Source: Flavobacterium aeripolare
GTDB lineage: Bacteria > Bacteroidota > Bacteroidia > Flavobacteriales > Flavobacteriaceae
DNA: 64,000 nucleotides
Direction of reading: 5' to 3'
Assembly (NCBI RefSeq): GCF_013294025.1
Contig: NZ_JABSNL010000012.1
Span: 1-64,000, forward strand
Both the position numbers and the translations under genes were made by a program. The stretch's first letter is position 1, and each line of letters starts with the position of its first letter. Shown in pieces: positions 35,762 through 43,957 of the stretch. The notes below the pieces were generated by a model. It searched no databases. It saw only the letters and a program-made list of their open reading frames with translations, and was not told where the DNA came from.

Positions 35762-36802
35762 ATGAAAAGAGCAGAAAATATTATTGTTGGAATTTCGATT
35801 GGAGATTTAAACGGTATTGGAAGCGAAGTAGTACTTAAAACATTTGAAGATAGTCGAATGCTTGAGTTGTGTACACCAGTTATATTTGCTAATGTAAAAA
35901 TAATGAGTTTTATCAAGAAAAATTTAGACGCTACAACTGCGCTTCATGGAATTGATAATTTAGACCAAATCGTTATAGGGAAGATCAATGTTTTGAACCT
36001 ATGGAAAGAAGGAGTAGATCTAAATCTAGGGGTAAATGATGAAAAGGTAGGGACTTATGCGATTAAATCTTTTACTGCAGCAACAGAAGCATTAAAGGAG
36101 GGTATTGTTGATGTATTAGTGACGGCTCCTATAAATAAATATAATGTACAATCTGAGGAGTTTAAATTTCCTGGTCATACAGATTATTTAGATCAAGAGT
36201 TAGAAGGAAATGCTTTGATGTTGATGGTGCAGGATAATTTAAGAGTAGGTTTATTAACAGATCATATTCCGTTAAGTGAAGTTGCATCGCATCTTACAGA
36301 AGAGTTAATTATAAAAAAAATCGAAACGGTAAGAAAATCGTTGATTCAAGATTTTAGTATCAATAACCCTAAAATTGCTGTATTAGGTTTGAATCCACAT
36401 TGTGGAGATGGTGGAGTAATAGGTAAGGAAGATGATGCGGTGTTAAAACCAGCGTTGAAAAAAATCTTCGAAAAAGGAACACTTGTATTTGGGCCATTTC
36501 CAGCAGATGGTTTTTTTGGAAGTGGACAGTATGAAAAATACGACGCAATTATAGCAACTTATCACGATCAAGGGTTGATTCCTTTTAAAACATTGTCATT
36601 TGGTAACGGTGTAAATTACACGGCGGGATTAAATAAGGTGCGTACATCACCTGATCACGGTACGGCATATGACATTGCTGGAAAGGGAATAGCAGATAAT
36701 AATTCGTTTAAAGAGGCGGTTTACTTGGCTTTAGACATATATCGCTCAAGAATTCAGTATGCAGAAATCACTGAAAAACCGCTGCGAGTAAGAGAAAAAT
36801 AG
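35762..36802 (+). CDS. pdxA: 4-hydroxythreonine-4-phosphate dehydrogenase
   Basis: This 346-residue oxidoreductase acts in DXP-dependent pyridoxal-phosphate synthesis. Family blocks: VGISIGDLNGIGSEV at the N-terminus, VTAPINKYNV, the metal-binding PGHTDYL, LLTDHIPLSEV, GLNPHCGDGG, ATYHDQGLIPFK and RTSPDHGTAYDIAGK. The His and Asp ligands in these blocks bind the catalytic divalent metal. It is monocistronic with a recognisable -7 element. Confidence 0.96.
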   Translation: MKRAENIIVGISIGDLNGIGSEVVLKTFEDSRMLELCTPVIFANVKIMSFIKKNLDATTALHGIDNLDQIVIGKINVLNLWKEGVDLNLGVNDEKVGTYAIKSFTAATEALKEGIVDVLVTAPINKYNVQSEEFKFPGHTDYLDQELEGNALMLMVQDNLRVGLLTDHIPLSEVASHLTEELIIKKIETVRKSLIQDFSINNPKIAVLGLNPHCGDGGVIGKEDDAVLKPALKKIFEKGTLVFGPFPADGFFGSGQYEKYDAIIATYHDQGLIPFKTLSFGNGVNYTAGLNKVRTSPDHGTAYDIAGKGIADNNSFKEAVYLALDIYRSRIQYAEITEKPLRVREK

Positions 36803-36851
36803 TAGTAAATAAAAAAAGATAAATAACATTATTAGTTTTATAATAATTTTA

Positions 36852-36859
36852 TATCTTTG
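36852..36859 (+). promoter_or_regulatory. -7 promoter element of the DUF177-rpmF operon
   Basis: TATCTTTG matches TAnnTTTG, 44 bp before the ATG at 36904. Just after it lies a short palindrome (CGAAGCTTCG, 36871-36880) in the leader, possibly a regulatory hairpin. Confidence 0.5.
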
Positions 36860-36903
36860 CACTCCCGTTTCGAAGCTTCGGAATAGGGCAAAATCATGTT
36901 GAA

Positions 36904-37455
36904 ATGAAGAAGACAAAAGAATATTTAATTCCTTTTGTGGGATTAAAGCAAGGAAAACATCATTTTGAGTATCAATTAAATAATGCGTTCTTTGAAATCT
37001 TTGATTATAATGAATTTGAAAATTCGAATATCAAAGTAAATGTAGTTTTAGAGAAGAAAAGTTCTATGTTAGAATTAGTTTTTCAGCATCAAGGTACCGT
37101 AAATGTTCCTTGTGACTTAACAAGCGAGGAGTTTGATTTGCCTATCAAGGGTAAAATGAAATTGATTGTTCGTTTTGGAGAAGAATTTAATAATGACAAT
37201 GAAGAATTGCTTATTTTGCCTTTCGGCGAATTTGAAATTGACGTAGCGCAGTATATGTATGAAATGATTGTGCTTTCTATACCTCTAAGACGCGTTCATC
37301 CAGGAGTTAAAGACGGAAGTTTAAAAACAGAAGCTCTTGATAAACTGAATGAATTGAAGGTAAAGGAACCTAAGCAGGAAGAAAAAGAAGTACAAAAAGA
37401 AGAAAATATTGACCCGAGATGGGACAAATTAAAGCAACTATTAACGGATAAATAA
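36904..37455 (+). CDS. DUF177 (YceD-like) domain protein
   Basis: This 183-residue cytoplasmic protein is of the DUF177/YceD family, almost always encoded just before rpmF. In the sequence: beta-rich FFEIFDYNEFENS, the conserved CDLTSEEFDLPI block near residue 70, and EMIVLSIPLRRVHPG, followed by a charged C-terminal tail. The homologue in plants and E. coli is linked to 23S rRNA accumulation. It is co-transcribed with rpmF, which starts 9 bp after its stop. Confidence 0.9.
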   Translation: MKKTKEYLIPFVGLKQGKHHFEYQLNNAFFEIFDYNEFENSNIKVNVVLEKKSSMLELVFQHQGTVNVPCDLTSEEFDLPIKGKMKLIVRFGEEFNNDNEELLILPFGEFEIDVAQYMYEMIVLSIPLRRVHPGVKDGSLKTEALDKLNELKVKEPKQEEKEVQKEENIDPRWDKLKQLLTDK

Positions 37456-37464
37456 TATAGTAAA

Positions 37465-37659
37465 ATGGCACATCCTAAGAGAAAAATCTCCAAAACAAGA
37501 AGAGATAAGAGAAGAACACATTATAAAGCTACTGTAGCACAAATCGCTACTTGCCCAATTACAGGTGAAGCGCATTTATACCACAGAGCCTACTGGCATG
37601 AAGGGAAAATGTATTACAGAGGGCAAGTTGTTATAGATAAGTCTGTAGCTGTTGCTTAA
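37465..37659 (+). CDS. rpmF: 50S ribosomal protein L32
   Basis: This 64-residue basic protein has the L32 signature [20 protein letters not shown]. The typical C-terminal zinc-ribbon cysteines are mostly absent (only one Cys, [10 protein letters not shown]), as in many Bacteroidota. The position between DUF177 and fabH is the usual bacterial arrangement linking ribosome and lipid synthesis. It is followed by a terminator. Confidence 0.96.
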   Translation: MAHPKRKISKTRRDKRRTHYKATVAQIATCPITGEAHLYHRAYWHEGKMYYRGQVVIDKSVAVA

Positions 37660-37685
37660 TGCATTTTTTTTATAAATGATATTTG

Positions 37686-37712
37686 AACTCTCACATCGTG
37701 AGAGTTTTTTTG
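37686..37712 (+). terminator. Terminator after rpmF
   Basis: AACTCTCAC/GTGAGAGTT 9-bp stem with a 3-nt loop and a T-run, 26 bp past the rpmF stop. Confidence 0.85.
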
Positions 37713-37834
37713 TTGTTTGTGATTTTATTAAATAAGAAGTTCTAAAACAATGGGTTTAGATTTTTTTTTGTAATTTTCAACTCTTTTAAACGTTTTATTA
37801 AATGGAAACATTTAATAAAAAATATTCAAATACC

Positions 37835-38833
37835 ATGAATACAATTACAGCCGCAATTACCGCTGTTGGTTCATACGTTCCTGATTTTGTTCTTACGAAT
37901 AAAATTCTTGAGACTATGGTTGACACAAATGACGAGTGGATTACTTCTCGTACAGGAATTAAAGAAAGAAGAATTCTTAAGGATGATAGTAAAGGAACTT
38001 CATTCTTAGCTATACAAGCTGCTCAAGATTTAATTGCTAAAGCGGGTATAGATCCTTTAGAAATCGATTTATTGATTATGGCTACTGCAACAGCTGATAT
38101 GCCTGTGGCATCAACTGGAGCTTATGTCGCTACAGCTATTGGCGCAACTAATGCCTTTGCATACGACTTGCAAGCTGCTTGTTCTAGTTTTTTATACGGA
38201 ATGTCTACTGCAGCAGCATACATACAATCAGGAAGATACAAAAAAGTATTACTTATAGGAGCTGATAAAATGTCGTCTATCGTAGATTATAAAGATCGCT
38301 CTACCTGCATCATCTTTGGTGATGGAGCTGGCGCAGTTTTATTCGAGCCTAATTTTGAAGGTTTGGGTCTGCAGGATGAATATTTAAGAAGTGACGGTAT
38401 AGGTCGTGATTTCTTGAAAATCGACGCTGGGGGATCATTGAATCCTACTTCAATTGATACAATCAATGAAGGAAGACATAGTATTGTACAAGACGGTAAA
38501 ACAGTATTTAAATATGCTGTTACAAACATGGCTGATGCGAGTGAATTAATTTTGAAAAGAAATAATTTAACAAATCAAGATGTTGACTGGTTAGTACCAC
38601 ATCAAGCAAATAGAAGAATCATTGATGCTACGGCAAGTAGAATGAATCTTGAGGAATCTAAAGTATTAGTTAACATTGAAAAATATGGTAACACTACTTC
38701 GGCAACATTACCATTGGTATTAAGTGATTTTGAACACAAGTTCAAAAAAGGAGATACGGTAATTTTTGCTGCCTTTGGTGGTGGTTTTACTTGGGGGTCC
38801 ATTTATTTGAAATGGGCATACGACGCAAAATAA
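37835..38833 (+). CDS. fabH: 3-oxoacyl-ACP synthase III (KASIII)
   Basis: This enzyme condenses acetyl-CoA (or branched acyl-CoA) with malonyl-ACP to start fatty-acid synthesis. The catalytic triad is visible: Cys116 (LQAACSSFLYG), His in VPHQANRRI and Asn in EKYGNTTSA. The ATG at 37835 (MNTITAAITAVG) gives the usual N-terminus of 332 residues; an in-frame ATG at 37802 would add eleven atypical residues. It precedes accB and accC, which supply malonyl-CoA. Confidence 0.94.
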   Translation: MNTITAAITAVGSYVPDFVLTNKILETMVDTNDEWITSRTGIKERRILKDDSKGTSFLAIQAAQDLIAKAGIDPLEIDLLIMATATADMPVASTGAYVATAIGATNAFAYDLQAACSSFLYGMSTAAAYIQSGRYKKVLLIGADKMSSIVDYKDRSTCIIFGDGAGAVLFEPNFEGLGLQDEYLRSDGIGRDFLKIDAGGSLNPTSIDTINEGRHSIVQDGKTVFKYAVTNMADASELILKRNNLTNQDVDWLVPHQANRRIIDATASRMNLEESKVLVNIEKYGNTTSATLPLVLSDFEHKFKKGDTVIFAAFGGGFTWGSIYLKWAYDAK

Positions 38834-38856
38834 ATTTAAACTAAAAACAAATAATT

Positions 38857-39333
38857 ATGGATTTAAAAGAAATTCAGAACTTAATCAAATTTGTAGCAAA
38901 TTCGGGAGTTGCAGAAGTTAAATTGGAAATGGATGATGTAAAAATCACTATTAGAACAACTCTAGAAGGTAATACTACTGAGACAACATACGTGCAACAA
39001 TTGCCTGCTCAAAATACTTTACAACAAGCTTTAGCTCCTCAGCCAGTAGCGCCAGTAGCACCTGCTGCTACGCCTCCAGCTGAAGATTCAAAATATATCG
39101 TTGTTAAATCACCAATCATTGGTACATTCTATAGAAAACCATCTCCAGACAAAGCAATGTTTGTTGAAGTAGGTACAACAATAGGAAAAGGTGATGTTCT
39201 TTGTGTGATCGAAGCGATGAAATTGTTTAACGAGATCGAATCTGAAATTTCAGGTAAAATCGTTAAAGTACTTGTAGATGATATGTCTCCTGTAGAATTT
39301 GACCAACCATTATTTTTAGTTGATCCATCTTAA
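38857..39333 (+). CDS. accB: Biotin carboxyl carrier protein of acetyl-CoA carboxylase
   Basis: This is a 158-residue carrier. An N-terminal helical segment ([17 protein letters not shown]) is followed by an Ala/Pro/Gln linker (about 45-75) and a C-terminal biotinyl domain, with the biotinylated Lys122 in [12 protein letters not shown] and the thumb-type insertion of AccB. It carries CO2 on biotin between AccC and the carboxyltransferase. It starts 23 bp after fabH. Confidence 0.96.
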   Translation: MDLKEIQNLIKFVANSGVAEVKLEMDDVKITIRTTLEGNTTETTYVQQLPAQNTLQQALAPQPVAPVAPAATPPAEDSKYIVVKSPIIGTFYRKPSPDKAMFVEVGTTIGKGDVLCVIEAMKLFNEIESEISGKIVKVLVDDMSPVEFDQPLFLVDPS

Positions 39334-39421
39334 TTAATTTTAAATTATATGTCTTAAGGTAACTCATTTGTCACCCATAGATAATTTAAAATTTAAAGTC
39401 ATAATTTAAATTAAAAACTAG

Positions 39422-40768
39422 ATGTTTAAAAAAATATTAATTGCCAATAGAGGGGAGATTGCACTTCGTGTAATTAGAACTTGTAAAGAAATGGGCATTA
39501 AAACTGTAGCAGTTTATTCTACTGCAGATGCAGAAAGTTTGCACGTTAGATTTGCAGATGAAGCAGTTTGTATAGGACCGCCTCCAAGTAATTTGTCCTA
39601 TTTAAAAATGTCAAATATTATTGCTGCTGCAGAGATTACAAATGCTGATGCAATACATCCGGGATACGGATTCTTATCTGAGAATTCTAAGTTTTCTAAA
39701 ATTTGTCAAGAGCACGGTATAAAATTTATCGGTGCTTCTCCTGAAATGATTGATAGAATGGGAGATAAGGCTTCGGCTAAGTCTACTATGATTGAAGCAG
39801 GTGTACCTTGTGTGCCAGGATCTGTAGGTATTTTAGAATCTTATGAAGAAGCACTTAAGCTTTCTAGAGAATTCGGTTTTCCAGTAATGCTTAAGGCAAC
39901 TGCTGGAGGTGGAGGAAAAGGAATGCGTGCAGTGTGGAAAGAAGAGGATTTATTAAAAGCTTGGGAAAGCGCGCGTCAAGAGTCTGCCGCAGCTTTTGGT
40001 AATGACGGTATGTATCTTGAAAAATTAATCGAAGAGCCTCGTCATATCGAGATTCAGGTTATTGGTGATTCTTACGGTAAAGCTTGTCACCTATCTGAAA
40101 GAGATTGTTCTGTTCAAAGACGTCACCAGAAGTTAACTGAGGAGACACCTTCTCCGTTTATGACTGATGAATTGCGTTTTAAAATGGGAGAAGCAGCTGT
40201 AAAAGCAGCCGAATTCATTAAGTATGAAGGAGCTGGAACAGTGGAATTTCTTGTAGACAAGCACCGCAACTTCTATTTCATGGAAATGAATACGCGTATT
40301 CAAGTGGAGCACCCTATTACTGAACAAGTAATTGATTACGATTTAATTCGTGAGCAAATATTAGTTGCTGCTGGAGTGCCTATTTCAGGTAAAAACTATT
40401 TACCAGAATTACACGCTATCGAATGCCGTATTAACGCCGAGGATCCTTACAATGATTTTCGCCCGTCTCCAGGAAAAATTACAACTTTACACATGCCAGG
40501 TGGACACGGTGTGCGTTTAGATACACACGTTTATTCTGGATATACAATTCCACCTAACTACGATTCAATGATTGCAAAATTGATAACGACTGCTCAAACT
40601 AGAGAAGAAGCTATTAGCAAAATGAGAAGAGCATTAGATGAGTTTGTTATCGAAGGGATTAAAACAACAATTCCTTTCCATAGACAATTGATGGACGAGC
40701 CTAAATATATTGAGGGTGATTACACAACTGCATTTATGGATACATTCAAAATGAAACCAATAGAATAA
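39422..40768 (+). CDS. accC: Acetyl-CoA carboxylase, biotin carboxylase subunit
   Basis: This 448-residue ATP-grasp enzyme carboxylates the biotin of AccB. The N-terminal pre-ATP-grasp block is [16 protein letters not shown], the glycine-rich ATP loop is [12 protein letters not shown], and the catalytic and metal region is [16 protein letters not shown], with [14 protein letters not shown] and [13 protein letters not shown]. The length matches E. coli AccC. It is the last gene of the fabH-accB-accC run and is followed by a strong terminator. Confidence 0.97.
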   Translation: MFKKILIANRGEIALRVIRTCKEMGIKTVAVYSTADAESLHVRFADEAVCIGPPPSNLSYLKMSNIIAAAEITNADAIHPGYGFLSENSKFSKICQEHGIKFIGASPEMIDRMGDKASAKSTMIEAGVPCVPGSVGILESYEEALKLSREFGFPVMLKATAGGGGKGMRAVWKEEDLLKAWESARQESAAAFGNDGMYLEKLIEEPRHIEIQVIGDSYGKACHLSERDCSVQRRHQKLTEETPSPFMTDELRFKMGEAAVKAAEFIKYEGAGTVEFLVDKHRNFYFMEMNTRIQVEHPITEQVIDYDLIREQILVAAGVPISGKNYLPELHAIECRINAEDPYNDFRPSPGKITTLHMPGGHGVRLDTHVYSGYTIPPNYDSMIAKLITTAQTREEAISKMRRALDEFVIEGIKTTIPFHRQLMDEPKYIEGDYTTAFMDTFKMKPIE

Positions 40769-40787
40769 CAATTAGTATATCTTTTTA

Positions 40788-40819
40788 TAAAGCCACACAG
40801 AAATGTGTGGCTTTTTTTT
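40788..40819 (+). terminator. Terminator of accC
   Basis: AAGCCACACA/TGTGTGGCTT hairpin plus eight T, 20 bp after the accC stop. Confidence 0.9.
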
Positions 40820-41030
40820 GTGCCTTATTTTTTGATGTTTTGAGTAATATATACACAAGATTTCCTGCAAGTACACAAAATGGCACAAGGCGTTCTAATT
40901 ACAATATTTTTTAAATTACTGATTACTAGGTATTAACAAGCTTGCTGCCTTATCTAATTGTAACGGCATAGTTATTTCATTATCTAAAGCGTAACACAAT
41001 AACAAGACATTTATTTAAAACATACATATT

Positions 41031-41330
41031 ATGAAAAAGTTAGTAGTATCAGCAGCAATCCTTTTAGGAAGCTTATCAACATTTGCATCGGTAACACCAG
41101 TAACTAATAGTACATCAAAAACGGTAGTTGTAAGTGATGAATTTGTAGAAATCAAAATCGAAGAAGTGCCATCTGCAGTTACAGATGCTTTAAAGACTGC
41201 TTATCCAGATGCCGTTGTGAATAAAGCTTATGTAAACGAAAATAAAGAATACCAATTAGACATAACATTAGGAGACAAGCAAGGTGCTGTCTTTGCAGAT
41301 GAAAATGGAAAGTGGATTCAAAAACAATAA
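41031..41330 (+). CDS. PepSY-like secreted protein, tandem copy 1
   Basis: This is a 99-residue exported protein. The signal peptide is about residues 1-19 (KKLVVSAAILLGSLSTFA). The mature part has the PepSY-like/DUF2874 pattern: EIKIEEVPSAVTDALKTAYP then AVVNKAYVNENKEYQLDI and FADENGKWI. Such small periplasmic or surface proteins are abundant in Bacteroidota; their ligand is unknown. It is the first of four adjacent paralogues with gaps of 36-45 bp, likely co-transcribed. Confidence 0.88.
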   Translation: MKKLVVSAAILLGSLSTFASVTPVTNSTSKTVVVSDEFVEIKIEEVPSAVTDALKTAYPDAVVNKAYVNENKEYQLDITLGDKQGAVFADENGKWIQKQ

Positions 41331-41366
41331 TTTTAAAAAGTAAACAACAATTAAAACATACACATT

Positions 41367-41663
41367 ATGAAAAAGTTAGTATTATCAGTAGCAGTTTTAT
41401 TAGGAAGTTTAACAACATTCGCTGCAGGAACTCCAGTTCAAAATTCAATTGAAAAAGTAATTACTATTCAAGAAGAATATACAGAAATTAAAGTAGAAGA
41501 ACTACCAACAGCGGTAACCGATGCTTTGAAAACAGCGTATCCAGACGCAGTAATTAACAAAGCATTTATCAATGCTAATAAAGAATATCGTTTAGATATT
41601 AAAACAGGTGATCAAGAAGGTTCACTATATGCAGATGAAACTGGAAAATGGATCCAAAAATAA
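41367..41663 (+). CDS. PepSY-like secreted protein, tandem copy 2
   Basis: This is a 98-residue paralogue of copy 1. The signal peptide is KKLVLSVAVLLGSLTTFA; the helix is VEELPTAVTDALKTAYPDA and the strand KEYRLDIKTGDQEGSLYADE. It is most similar to copies 1 and 3. The conserved intergenic AAACATACA(C/T)ATTATGAAAAAG before copies 1 and 2 shows that the duplication unit includes the leader. Confidence 0.88.
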   Translation: MKKLVLSVAVLLGSLTTFAAGTPVQNSIEKVITIQEEYTEIKVEELPTAVTDALKTAYPDAVINKAFINANKEYRLDIKTGDQEGSLYADETGKWIQK

Positions 41664-41708
41664 AAATAAACAATAACAACATACATTAGTAATTAAAAAA
41701 CAAACATT

Positions 41709-42005
41709 ATGAAAAAGTTAATCTTATCAGCAGCAATAGTTCTAGGAAGTTTATCAACATATGCTGCAATCGCACCAACACAAAATTCAGTACAAAGCAC
41801 AATCACAATAGGTGATGAATACACTGAAATCAAATTAGAAGAATTACCAACAGCTATCAGCGACGCTCTTAAAGTAGCTTATCCAGATGCGGTAATCACT
41901 AAAGCGTTTGTAAACGAAGCAAAGGAGTATAGAATTGACGTGAAAATGACTGATCAAGAAGGATCTCTTTTTGCAGACGAAAACGGAAAATGGATTCAAA
42001 AATAG
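41709..42005 (+). CDS. PepSY-like secreted protein, tandem copy 3
   Basis: This is a 98-residue paralogue: signal peptide KKLILSAAIVLGSLSTYA, core LEELPTAISDALKVAYPDA, ending LFADENGKWIQK. It has the same architecture as copies 1 and 2, with about one residue in three changed. Charged positions differ between copies, suggesting diversification rather than pure dosage. Confidence 0.88.
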   Translation: MKKLILSAAIVLGSLSTYAAIAPTQNSVQSTITIGDEYTEIKLEELPTAISDALKVAYPDAVITKAFVNEAKEYRIDVKMTDQEGSLFADENGKWIQK

Positions 42006-42047
42006 TTGGAAACAACAACGTATTAATTAACCACAAAAAAATTTATT

Positions 42048-42347
42048 ATGAAAAAGGTAGTATTATCATTAGCAGTGTTATTAGGGAGTTTTACAACTTT
42101 TGCAAACACAAATACAGTAGAGAAAAATCAGCAGGTTTTAGAAATTGCTGTACAAGAAGAGTACACTGAAGTAGCGGTTGATGCGTTACCAGATGCGGTA
42201 AAAAGTGCCGTAGCTACAGCAATGCCTGGAGCAGTAATTGAAAAAGCATATACCAATGAAAACCAAGAGTACAAACTTGAGGTAAAAGTTGGGGAAGAAA
42301 GTGTTACTGTTTATACAGATGCAGCGGGAACCATAATACAAAAATAA
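42048..42347 (+). CDS. PepSY-like secreted protein, tandem copy 4 (divergent)
   Basis: This is a 99-residue paralogue, the most divergent of the four: signal peptide KKVVLSLAVLLGSFTTFA, core VDALPDAVKSAVATAMPGA, ending VTVYTDAAGTIIQK. The aromatic WIQK end of the others is changed to IIQK. It lies directly upstream of the two-component genes, but a terminator at 42519-42555 separates them. Confidence 0.87.
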   Translation: MKKVVLSLAVLLGSFTTFANTNTVEKNQQVLEIAVQEEYTEVAVDALPDAVKSAVATAMPGAVIEKAYTNENQEYKLEVKVGEESVTVYTDAAGTIIQK

Positions 42348-42518
42348 ATAAACTATAATCTGACTTTTTTTAATAAAAATAACGAGCGTTTTAAGTGTTT
42401 GGGGAAACTTTGAAAAATGCCGTTTATAAGTACAATACAAGGTCAAAAGGCTACTGTATTAGCAGATGTCGATGACTGTTGATTGTGAAATTAATGGAAG
42501 TTAAGATTTAGGTTTGAA

Positions 42519-42555
42519 AGAGAGAAGTTACGTATCGTAGCTTCTCTTTTTTTTT
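42519..42555 (+). terminator. Terminator after the PepSY-like array
   Basis: AGAGAAG...CTTCTCT stem with an inner TTACG/CGTAG pairing, then nine T. It is about 170 bp past the last PepSY-like gene and 60 bp before the response regulator. Confidence 0.75.
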
Positions 42556-42616
42556 ACAAAATTTTGTGAAAATACAATTTTATTAATGTTATTTTAGCAT
42601 AAAATGTAGCTATACA

Positions 42617-43957
42617 ATGCCAAAGATTTTAATTATTGAAGATGACATCTCGTTCTGTAAACTGTTAGAAAAATTTCTAACAAAAAATACCTATGCCGTT
42701 ACTGCATCATACTCTGCTGCCGAAGCTAAGATTGCTTTGACTAAAGATAAGTATGATTTAGTACTTACAGATTTGCGTTTACCAGATGATGATGGTATAA
42801 AATTGATGGGAGAAATTAAAGCGTTGTATCCGCAAATTCCTGTAATCTTAATGACAGGATACTCTGATGTAAATACCGCTGTAAAAGCAATAAAAAATGG
42901 TGCCTCAGACTATATTTCTAAACCCTTTAATCCAGACGAAGTATTAATTGTAATTGCTAATGCATTAGAAAATAATGTTCCTGAGCAAAAGATTGAGAAA
43001 AAAGAAAAAAAGGTAAAACCGAGCACTAACGATGATACTGAAGAATTTGTTCAAGGTATCTCTAAAGCTTCAATTACCTTATTGCAACATATTAAGTTGG
43101 TTAGTCCTACTGATATGTCTGTGCTAATTATTGGCGAAAGCGGTACTGGTAAAGAAATTATAGCAAAAAGTATTCACCAGCAAAGTCTTAGAAAAGACAA
43201 TAACTTTATTGCTGTCGATTGTGGTGCTATTCCTAAAGAGCTGGCCGCAAGTGAATTTTTTGGTCATTTAAAAGGTTCGTTCACAGGAGCGATTTCAGAT
43301 AAAATAGGCTATTTTGAAGCGGCAAATGGCGGTACGATATTTTTAGACGAAATAGGAAATCTCTCTTACGAAAACCAAATACAGTTGTTGCGTGCTTTAC
43401 AAGAAAGAAAAATTAAGCCTGTAGGCAGTAATAAAGAAATTAAAGTAGATATTAGAATTCTAACTGCTACAAATGAAGATTTGAGAGAAGCAGTGAAAAA
43501 TGGTGATTTTAGAGAAGATCTGTATCATAGAATCAACGAATTCTCGATTCATTCTCCTGCTTTGTCAGAGCGTGGAGAAGACTTAATGGTTTTTGCAGAG
43601 TTCTTTTTAGAGAAAGCAAATAATCAGTTGAATAAAGAAGTGATTGGCTTTTCTCCCGAAGTCGTAAGTATATTTCAAAAATATCCATGGCCAGGAAATT
43701 TAAGAGAACTTCAAAATTGTGTAAAAAGAGCCACCTTACTAACGCAAACAGATTTCATTGAAAGCAATGTTCTTCCGGCTGAATTTTTTCAGCGCGCGGT
43801 TACCACTGCAGGAGAATTTTCACTATCTGTCAATGAAAAAGAAGCTATAGTAAATGCTTTAGCAAAAGCTCAAAATAATAAATCTGAAGCGGCTAAACTT
43901 CTTAATATCACTAGAAAAACCCTCTACAATAAAATAAAATTATACGAACTTAATTAA
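42617..43957 (+). CDS. Sigma-54-dependent response regulator (NtrC family)
   Basis: This 446-residue transcription activator has a receiver domain at residues 1-120 (phospho-acceptor Asp in VLTDLRLPDDDG, Lys in ISKPFNP). It is followed by a sigma-54-interacting AAA+ domain: Walker A GESGTGKE near 173, the sigma-54 contact loop GSFTGA, Walker B GGTIFLDEIG and an R-finger region. A Fis-type helix-turn-helix ends the protein (NKSEAAKLLNITRKTLYNKI). It activates RpoN promoters on phosphorylation. The hybrid kinase gene converges on it with an 8-bp overlap and is the likely partner. Confidence 0.93.
   Translation: MPKILIIEDDISFCKLLEKFLTKNTYAVTASYSAAEAKIALTKDKYDLVLTDLRLPDDDGIKLMGEIKALYPQIPVILMTGYSDVNTAVKAIKNGASDYISKPFNPDEVLIVIANALENNVPEQKIEKKEKKVKPSTNDDTEEFVQGISKASITLLQHIKLVSPTDMSVLIIGESGTGKEIIAKSIHQQSLRKDNNFIAVDCGAIPKELAASEFFGHLKGSFTGAISDKIGYFEAANGGTIFLDEIGNLSYENQIQLLRALQERKIKPVGSNKEIKVDIRILTATNEDLREAVKNGDFREDLYHRINEFSIHSPALSERGEDLMVFAEFFLEKANNQLNKEVIGFSPEVVSIFQKYPWPGNLRELQNCVKRATLLTQTDFIESNVLPAEFFQRAVTTAGEFSLSVNEKEAIVNALAKAQNNKSEAAKLLNITRKTLYNKIKLYELN

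Noticed and set aside
35701..35916. 72-residue N-terminal extension of riboflavin synthase
   Set aside because: The family begins MFTGIIE, which occurs exactly at 35700. The extension overlaps pdxA and its promoter.
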